NCBI GenBank assembly: GCA_036320915.1
Contig: JAXBDG010000015.1
Location: forward strand, 1,426,001 to 1,490,000
Direction of reading: 5' to 3'
Length of the DNA: 64,000 nt
DNA from: Linnemannia elongata
Taxonomy: Eukaryota; Mortierellomycota; Mortierellomycetes; Mortierellales; Mortierellaceae
The position numbers were made by a program, and so were the translations under genes. The notes under the pieces were generated by a model. The model ran no database searches. It saw nothing but the letters and a program-made list of their open reading frames with translations, and was not told the origin of the DNA. Positions 55,193 through 64,000 of this stretch are shown here, one piece after another (position 1 is the first letter of the stretch; each line of letters starts with the position of its first letter).

Positions 55193-58100
55193 ATGAAGTT
55201 AGGTATCGGCACGATGCTGCCGCTTAGTCGTTCCCCGATCCGACTGGCTTGTATCGCGGCCCTGGTTCTCTCTGGCATTGTGACTCATGTCAGCCCGATC
55301 GTTGCTGGAGACGAAATTATTAGTGGCATGAATGCTCCTTTGGTCGAAAAGCACGTTGCTGATCATCATCATCATGTTGCTAGCCAGAAGCACCACAACG
55401 AGAAAAAGGATAAGCATGGTCATATCAGCGCGATCAAGAAAAAGGCCAACGAACATCTTGATGCGATCGACCTTCACAGCCATAACAAGCACGGCCGCCA
55501 TGTCCACCACAGTCGTCACCATCATCGCCATCGTCATGGTCACCACCTTCGGAAGCACCATCTCCATTGCAAACACGGGAAAAAGGGTCACCACGGTCAC
55601 AAGAAGTACCATCATGGCAAACACCATGGCAAACACCATGGCAAACACCACGATAAGCACAAGCACAAGCATTGCGACAAGGATAAGGAATGTGTTCCCG
55701 ACGAGGTTGACGCCAGCAAGCCGAGAATTGGTAAGGCTCCTTCCCTCCCCGTTACCCTATTATCTGTGTGTTCTATACCCTTAGAAGAAGCAGGCTAGAG
55801 AGAAACTTTCACGGCAACTTCGCCTCGCTAACCCCTGGAATCATTTCATTCCTTCATCCTCCTTCTTTCCTACTTTATTATGACCCCTCAGCGTCCTTTG
55901 GTATCCTTATTTGCCAGAACAAGACGATTAGCGCTATCTATTGTCCCACTGGTACTTTGATGCGTCCAGGAGCCGAGTTGCGCACCCTCGCGCAACTGTA
56001 CTCTGCTAACATCCCCGATGCCCTCGCTGCTATGAACAATAATATGCCCAAGCCTATCCCCTTTGTCAACAACACCTTCAGCAAGACCCTAGCCTTCTAC
56101 GATGTCATCGAGATGCAGGCTCCTTGTCCGTCGCCTGCCTATGCTGACATCGCAGCAGCCCTCAAGCAGCTCACCTGCAGCGACCGCAAGCTGATGTCGG
56201 CCATGTTCAACATGCATTACTATGGCACCGAGAGGATGATGAATCTTGAGCTTCGAAACACTGGTGGTGGCGGAAATCACAACAATTGCTCCCATAATCA
56301 TTGGGCGGATAAGTGCACGTCTACTGGCACATTCTGCGGTATTGATCTGTTTGGCTGTAACACAATTGACGATGGCCTGTACAGTTGTGCGACGATTGGT
56401 CAGAAGCCTAGTTTGCTCGAGATCTGCCCTCTTGGTGGCTGTGTCCCTGTTCCTTCATCGAATGGTCCCTCCCACTGCCGCCACGGCGATTGCGTTTGTG
56501 CTGGCACAGGCCAGGTATGTTCAATTCGATCAATTTCATTTTTGATTGTTTGATGACTTTAATTTGATTAAGGTCTGGCAAATCACAGTTCATCTGATCA
56601 GTTGCCAATTTATTTTCTACTTCAGGTCTGCGGATCAGAGTTTCCCCCCTCCTGCAAGTTCGACGACAGCACGCTGTACTTCTGCAAGGGATCCAACAGC
56701 GTCCCCATTGCCCTCCACAAGTGCCCCACTGGCGAGTGCCCCAAGGGCGCAACCGAGTGTCCCACCCCTCCCATCGATGATACCTGTCTCTGCAAGGGCG
56801 CTGGATCGGTATATTACCAATTTCATTCCTCCCACGCTCTTGAATGAATGTCGTCCTTCCTGCAGCAACCACCCCTTTTTTCAACACTAACGATTAATCG
56901 CAAACAAAAATTTATTTAATATGGGAGTAGATCTGTGGTGCGACTTTCGATTCATCGTGTAAGTACGAGATGGGTTCGCTATACACTTGTACAGGCAAGG
57001 GCGAGAAGCCTACGGTCCAGACAAGGTGCGAATCCTTGTCTTGCCCAAGCGGGCAGACCGCCTGCGAGCCTACTCCAAACACCGATTGCAAGTGTCAGAA
57101 GCCTGGCCCGGTACGTTAAACTATTTAGTTTGTCCTTGTCTTATTGCAATTCACAGAATAACGTACTCAAACCCTTTCACCTTATTCCATTTTTCTTCTA
57201 TAGATCTGTGGCGCTTCATTCCCTGCAGTGTGCGAGCTAGATGCTGGAAAGCTCTACACCTGTGCCGACAAGGGCGACAAGCCCACGGGTGGAGAAAAGT
57301 GCAAATCCAACAGCTGTCCTGCCGGAAACGCAAAGTGTGATCCTGTGTCTATCAACACGGACTGTTACTGTAAAACCGTCGGAAAGGTAACAGGAATACT
57401 AGTCCGAGTGAACGATGTGGTAACCCTGGGTCATAGATGCGGTACACCAACAGATGCTAACGAGCGAAGAAACATCGACTTGTTTGAAAACATTTAGATC
57501 TGCGGATCGTCTTTCCCTACAAAGTGTGGCTACGACAGTGGTTCGCTCTACTTTTGTGCCCAAAAGGACCTCCCACCAGCATCCTCCCAAAAGTGCCCCT
57601 CCAATAGCTGTAAGGCTGGAAATTACAAGTGCGATAAACCTCCAATCCCTGAGAAGTGCCGCTGCAAGGGCAACAAGAAGGTACCACATCTTAGTACTAC
57701 CTTCCTATGTCCGCATCCCTTGTAACATGTCCTAGCGTTGTCTTACCAACTCTCCGCGTTTTTTTTTTTTGCATGATTTAGATCTGCGGTTCATCGTTCC
57801 CGGCTGAGTGCGGTTGGGACGCAGCTAGCTTGTACGAGTGCCGTGGTATTGATGATACACCCGCTCTTGTGGAAAAGTGTCCCTCCAACAGCTGCACCAA
57901 GGGCAACGACCATTGTGACGCAGAAGAGGAAATTGACAAGTGCAAATGTAAGGCCGTTGGCCAGGTATGTCCTAACATGAACTCTGCTTACTTTTTTTGC
58001 AGTGGAGGGAGAAATGGTATGGTGTACTTGCGTTCAAAATTCGATATGATAGACGTCTTGACTTTTCTAACGGTCCATTGTTATACTACGCAAAGTTCTG

Positions 58101-61100
58101 CGGTTCCGACTTCCCTGCGACTTGTGGGCTCCATGCCGCTTACCTTTACTCTTGTGAGTCCAGAGGCGATTTTCCAAAGGTCTGGGAGATGTGCAAGTCG
58201 AACAGCTGCCCCAAGGATGCTGGAAAGTGTGATCCTCCAGAACCCACGGAAGACTGCAAGTGCAAGAAGGCTGGAAAGGTAAGAAAATAGTCGAGCAAAA
58301 GAAAGGAATGAGCTACACTAGATTTCACCATTTACAGCTGCCAATAACCACCTCTTTGTTTCTTGACTTCGTATACTGGCACGTTTTAGATCTGCGGTTC
58401 GTCGTTCCCTCTTTCTTGTGCATTGGATGCCAGCACCTTGTTCAAGTGCAGTGCTACTGGTGCCGATCCTGAGATCGCAGAAAAATGCATTTCAAACAAT
58501 TGCTTGAAGGATAGAGACCAGTGTGAGCCTGGAACCGATATTGACGTTTGCAAATGCTCCGGAAAAGGCTTTGTAAGTTTCATACTCTGCTCAGTGAACC
58601 ATTCTTTCATTCATTTTTTTCGTCCTTCAAAAGCACATGTGCTGTAATGTCCAACTTTTCTTTAACACGTTCGCTTGATTCTTCCTTGATCATTAGATCT
58701 GCGGCTCTTCGTTCCCAATGAAGTGCAATCTCGACGCAGCGTCGCTGTACAAGTGCGAGGGCCGAGACTTGTCACCCGTTTTGTTTGAGAAGTGCGAGTC
58801 CAATAGTTGTACCAAGGGCGGGTCCAAATGCGATAACCCCACCCCTATTGACGACTGCAAGTGCAAGGCTACTGGAACGATATGCAGTGATAATTTCCCT
58901 CCCTCCTGCGCCTTGGTTCCTAAATCGCTCTACGATTGTGTGGCTGGAGGGGATCCCACGATTCTATACACTTGCAAGTCTGGCAGCTGCAATGCTGGTT
59001 CTACGTCTTGCGAGGTCAATGAGTGCCAGTGTACTGCTGAACAGGACTTGGTCTGTGGTTCGTTCTTCCCTGCCAAGTGCAAGTTGAACCCGGCTGCCAT
59101 CTATGTCTGTACTGGTAACTGGACCAACCCAGTTCTTGATGAGGAGTGCGAGTCTGGCTCCTGTCCCGCCGATGCATCCAAATGCGATCCTGGACCATGT
59201 GACTGCCCGGCTGCCGGCGATGTAAGTTTTGTTCCCACTACAACAATAAGAGTGAACACTTTGTTATTGGCGTTAGACCCTACGGGAACAACTATTAACG
59301 GATCTTTGTTTGTGCCTCTGTGCAGATCTGTGGAGCAACATTCCCTAAGATCTGTGAGCTGTCGGACAGTGCCCTCTACAAGTGCGAGAATGTTGGATCC
59401 AAGCCCAAGGTGATCCGCGAGTGCTCGTCCAAGGAGTGCCTGAAAAACGAAACCAAGTGCACTGTTGGCGAGTGTGCCTGTAAGGGGGCGGGAGATGTAA
59501 GTTGCAATGAGAACTGCCAACACAGAACTATAGGAAGGTCACTTTTCTTTCGTCATGATGAAAGTAATGCCAAGTCGAGTCCTTCAGCAACAACCAAAGC
59601 ACTCACGCGATGTAATCTTCATTGATGGAAACCCTCCCACTTGAATAGGTCTGTGGCTCAGATTTCCCTCCAAATTGCAAGTACGACGACGCGACTCTTT
59701 ACACTTGTGAGGCGAAGGATGAAGACCCCACATTCAAGAGGAAGTGCGCTTCTGGCTCTTGCCCCAAGGGTTCAGGCGAGTGCGAGACTGGCGACTGCTC
59801 TTGCAAAGCCGTTGGAGATGTAAGTACAAAATTTAAAAGAAAAATAGCTGTTTTCTCATACAATGAATGGCAACGACAAAGTGAGAAAAAAAAAAGACTT
59901 ACTCCAGACTCTAACACGTAATACTACATTGTGGTGTACCCTTTGAAATCAAAATTAGATTTGTGGCGCGTCTTTCCCCAAGTCTTGCCGCTATAACGAC
60001 TTCACGCTCTACAAATGCGACGCCATTGGAGATACTCCTCAAGCGAAGGACATCTGCCTGTCGCATGTTTGTGAGAAGGACGATACCAAGTGCGGAGTCA
60101 GCCCATGCGCATGCAACGGAGAGAAGAGAGTAAGTTTCACAACAATTGGCCAAGTTGCACTCCTACATCCTACTACTGAAAAGTTTATGTTGGTGATGTA
60201 CAGTAGTGCCTTAACATGTACTACCTTCCCTCACATTTTCTTTCTCTCGCACTTCTAGGTTTGTGGATCGGAATTCCCTTCTGACTGTGGATACGCTACA
60301 TCAGGCATCTATACCTGCGGTGGTATTGGCACCACTCCAATCTTTGACCACATCTGTTCCTCCGGTAGCTGTAACAAGGTCGAGCATCACTGCGACCCCG
60401 ACACATGCGACTGCAAGCGGGTTGGACCGGTACGTTCTATTTTCCCTTATTAGCTATCGCACATGGCATCAATTGGTACAGGAGGAAAAGCACCGAAACT
60501 AACTAACCACGTATTTAAAAATACCAATGTGCAGATCTGTGGCTCTTCGTTCGACGCCACCTGCGGCTATATTCCTGCTGCTCTGTACCAGTGTGACGAG
60601 ATTGGAGAGAGACCTCAACCGTTTAAGAGCTGCAAAAGCAAAGTGTGTGAACCCGATGCTTCCACTTGTGGTGAGGATCCTTGTGTCTGCAAGGTTCCCG
60701 GAAAAGTACGTTCGGCACCAACTTTTGTTATCTTTCTCTGCGACAGGTTAGCTCGTGTTGTTTAAGACCTAACTCATGTTCAACATCCAAACGACAAACG
60801 CAAAATAGTACTGTGGAAAGACGTACCCCGAGTTCTGTGGTCTTCAGAACGACGTCATCTACTCTTGCCTATCCGTCAAGAGCGAGGTCAAGCCTAACCC
60901 TGTCGAAACCTGCGTTTTAGGATGCGATTTTGGCGCAGACAAATGTATTCCTACCGACCCATGTCTGTGCGACTACGATGGACGTGTAAGTGTTAAAAAG
61001 AAAAGGGTCCGTCCAAAAACAAGGGGCAATGAATGGTTTTCAGACGTGGATTAACAGTGCCTCTATTTATGTTGTGTGATCACCCACCATAGAAATGCGG

Positions 61101-63911
61101 AGCGTCGTTCCCAGATTCTTGTGGATACAGCAAGGATAAACTGTACGATTGCGTCTTCCAGAAAAAACCCGAGTTCTACAGAGATTGTGTTGCCGACTCC
61201 TGTCCTGTTAACGGCACCAACTGCAACACAATCGACAATATCTGCCTGTGCAAAAAACCAGGAATGGTAAGTCCATGCGAAATAATCGATGGTGGTGATG
61301 ATGTTATGATAAAAGATAGTCCTTGTTATTGATCAGTCATCGCATACGTGCATTTGTCGTATTTAATAGATCTGCGGCTCTTCATTCCCTTCACGATGCA
61401 TGACCAACAGGCACGCTCTTTACAAGTGTGATGCGGAAGGAAGCAGGCCCATCTTTGATACGAAATGTCCATCCGGCTCCTGCCCGGTCGACTCGGACGC
61501 GTGCTCAGACCTCAAGTTCTGCAAATGCGAAAAGCCTGGAGATGTAAATGCCTCGTGTATTTATCGACTGAGTATACTCTTTACAACGTGAAAGTTGGTT
61601 GGACCTACAGATATTAACAATAACTTTGTCGTATTTGTTGTCTACGCAGGTCTGTGGTTCGACATTTGACGAGGCTTGTGGTCTTGCAAAGGGCACACTG
61701 TACAGCTGTGCGGCGGCGAATGAAGATCCTATCGAGAAAGAGGTCTGTGACAGCAAGCTCTGCAAGTCTGGCGAAGACAAGTGCAGCAACATTGACGAGT
61801 GCGCTTGCACAAAGACTGGTCAGGTAAAAAGGCAGCAACGAATCTCATTCGCTCTGATGCTTGACAAATGTGGACGACATGTGTGTTGTAACCTGACGCG
61901 TTTTTGTTATTCTCATTCATATACCTTGGTATATGGTGAATTAGATCTGTGGATCCGCGTTTGATGAATCTTGCCCTGTCATCCGCAATGCGCTCTACTT
62001 CTGTGCGGATGAAGGTGATGCGCCAAAGTATATCGATGGCTGCTACACTGGCGAGTGTCTCCCTGATGCCAATCAGTGCAGCCCCGACCCTTGCCTTTGC
62101 ACGGAGCGTGGATCAGTAAGATTCGATCGTCGAGCATCTTCCGACATTTTGTTGTGATACTCGACCATAGCACGCTTCTAACGGCTCCTTTTTTTCACTT
62201 GTCTCACACCCATTGACAATAGACCTGTGGAGCCAATTTCCCTGAGCGCTGCAAGTTTGAAGCCGCAGCGGTTTACTACTGCCCTAAGAAGGGTGTTAGG
62301 CCTATCTTTGCTCAAAACTGCGATACTGGAGCCTGTCCTGCAGGCCAAAAGATCTGTACCCCCAAGCCAGAAGAATGCACCTGCTTCAAGCCAGGACAGG
62401 TAGCGTGCTCCACTTTTATTTTAGCTCCTTGCTCGGGCTGGTCGTATATTCAGAATCTGCAGCCTAACTGCCGCATCCTTTCGTTTTATGTATCGTTTTT
62501 TTTCTCCCGTTTCACTAGCTCTGTGGTTCGACTTTCCCAGCGTCATGTGGTCTCAACGTGGATACACTGTATTACTGTGCAGGCAAGGGAGAAATACCCA
62601 AGGAGATTGAAGTGTGCAAGGCCGGAACTTGCCCTTATGGAGCCAAAAACTGCGAGCGTCTCCTCGACTGTTACTGCAAGAAAGGTGGATTTGTACGTAT
62701 CATATTGCAAGTCAATGGCGATCCCAATTACATTACTATCGAGAAATGTGGCCTTAATGACTAACAAGTCCTTCATTTCTTTGACGATGTCTAAACATAG
62801 CCTTGTGGCAAGGAGTTCCCTAAAGAATGTCGCCTGGAAGCTGACACCCAGTATCAGTGCAGTAACGCAGGAGATGTCCCGATTCCCATTAAAACCTTCC
62901 CTCCGGGTCAATGCGGCAAGGGAGACTCTTTCGATCATGATCCTTGCGCCTGCTCTGGTACGGGAACTGTTTGCGGCTACGTGCTCGATCTTCCTTCCTG
63001 CCCGAACGCGACGTTCGAGGACCAGTCGATTTACAGCTGTGTCAACAATCGCAAGCCCGTCAAGATCAGAGAGTGCACTGGTACTGATAAATGTGTCCAG
63101 GTGGGACCCAAGGCTTCCTGCAAGGCTGACCCTTGTGCCTGTGATGAAGAGGGCGCTAAAGTAAGTACCAAACGCCGTAGTAGGTCCTCTAACCTCTTTG
63201 ATATGTAATTTGGGTATGCCTGACTCCAAGTGTTCTATTATTCTCTTGGTTTTCGAAATGTAATAGGTCTGTGGTTTCGGCATTGATCCCTCTTGCGGCA
63301 CCATTGATAAGGAGGCGTCCTATGTCTGCTCGTCTGGCGTGTTGGTCAAGGATACAGATTGTCCCAAAGGCTGCTTGGCCTACGAGGGTATCTGCAAAGA
63401 TAACTGTGTCTGTGAAAAGGACGGCATGGTGTGCGGTAAGGTTTTTACTGGCTGTAATTTGGACCCCAACACCCTCTACCTGTGTCAAAAGGGCAAACGA
63501 CCGACCAAGGCCCGTGATTGCCACCCCAGCTCCTGCCAGGCCAACGCTCTTACCACTGCATCGGTCAAGGCCTTCACTGCAGGACAATATGCTGACACTT
63601 GTGATGCCAACCCATGCTACTGTGACTCTGACGATTCACTGGTAAGTATCAGCCTTACTTGTTGCAATTGTGCGTGTATGGTTGTGTTGACACAAAATTT
63701 AATAACTATCAACTCTTGCAACTTATAGGTTTGCGGTGATAAGGTGAACCCTGTGTGCAAGTTCGACCCAACGGCGATCATCTCATGTCCAGGAGATGGT
63801 GGCAAGCCCATCATTGTCAAGACCTGTGATCCGAACAAGTGTATTACCAAGGATGGAATGACTCGATGCGACACCAGCTCTGACAAGTGCCGCTGCCCTT
63901 CTGACGGAGCT
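55193..63911 (+). CDS. Giant secreted His-rich, multi-module Cys protein (partial)
   Basis: The window holds 25 exons and 1986 aa; the gene continues past the end. Exons 1-2 are 55193-55730 and 55892-56514; exons 3-9 start at 56626, 56931, 57204, 57498, 57782, 58096 and 58390; exon 10 is 58697-59221; exons 11-22 start at 59326, 59649, 59959, 60259, 60535, 60809, 61093, 61370, 61650, 61945, 62223 and 62519; then 62801-63160, 63267-63641 and 63729-63911. After a signal peptide comes a His-rich segment (about 60-165, HHRHRHGHHLRKHH) and a unique region. Then follow 28 modules of 57-61 residues with eight Cys: (I/V)CGSSFP..C....LY.C...G..P.....C.S.SC..G...C......C.C. Every module exon is phase 0. 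Probably an extracellular or wall-associated protein; the ligand is unknown. The spacing loosely recalls peritrophin-type chitin-binding modules, but I cannot assign it. Confidence 0.88.
55613..55648 (+). repeat. 12-bp coding repeat, three copies
   Basis: Three exact copies of CATGGCAAACAC within the His-rich part of the giant protein encode a HGKH-type repeat. It is a recent expansion inside a generally His/Lys-rich region. Confidence 0.9.
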
Positions 63912-64000
63912 GTAGGTTTACTTTGCATGCGCCATATTGCAAAGCTCTTTTTTAGAGCGAAGCAACAATACCTCACATCATTTAACATCCTTTTTTTATT

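Overview
This is a 64-kb piece of a filamentous fungal genome, intron-rich and with CT-rich promoters. Short GT-AG introns, a eukaryotic tRNA-Val, a spliced eIF1A gene, an FG-nucleoporin, a peroxisomal D-amino-acid oxidase, GH95 fucosidase-like and F-box/LRR genes all fit an early-diverging Mucoromycota fungus. I infer a Mortierella-like lineage from overall style, not from a diagnostic marker. Exon limits were set by hand from GT/AG sites and frame continuity; many genes here are visible only once exons are joined.

Layout. 0.1-6.8 kb: a small secreted Cys-rich protein (-), a secreted Kre9-like protein with a His/acidic insert (+) and an F-box/LRR protein (-). 8.25-16.64 kb: tRNA-Val(CAC), then 48 bp further on a complete Mutator-like element (MULE) of 8247 bp. 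It has 32-bp terminal inverted repeats (30/32 identical) and a perfect 9-bp target-site duplication, TTTGCTTCC. Its main gene (-, eight inferred exons, about 1364 aa) joins a Ulp1/C48-type protease domain, an acidic pentapeptide repeat linker, a FAR1-type zinc finger, a DDE MULE transposase, three tandemly duplicated 27-codon mini-exons, a SWIM finger and a zinc knuckle. A second gene (+) encodes a C2H2/coiled-coil protein. Between the two divergent genes lies an 11-copy array of 101/109-bp repeats.

17-34 kb: a metallo-beta-lactamase-fold protein (+), eIF1A (-), a 60-aa twin-CX9C protein resembling NDUFAF8 (+), a 1400-aa protein with a Gly-Trp-rich disordered half and a degenerate eIF4A-type helicase core (-), a membrane-anchored GH95 protein (-) and a Ser/Thr kinase (-). 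33.7-42.8 kb: about 9 kb with no supportable gene, strongly purine/pyrimidine-skewed. 42.8-53.7 kb: D-amino-acid oxidase with a C-terminal AKL signal (-), a two-TM Ser/Thr-rich membrane protein (+), a 1424-aa FxFG nucleoporin (-) and a secreted Cys-rich protein with an apparent one-base frame break (-). 55.2 kb to the end: the 5' part of a giant secreted protein (+) with a His-rich N-terminus followed by at least 28 eight-cysteine modules, mostly one module per exon and all in phase 0. It runs off the window.

The most unusual items are the single-polypeptide Ulp1-FAR1-MULE transposon with its duplicated mini-exons, the GW-repeat pseudo-helicase and the giant modular secreted protein. The housekeeping genes show no operon-like relation to one another.
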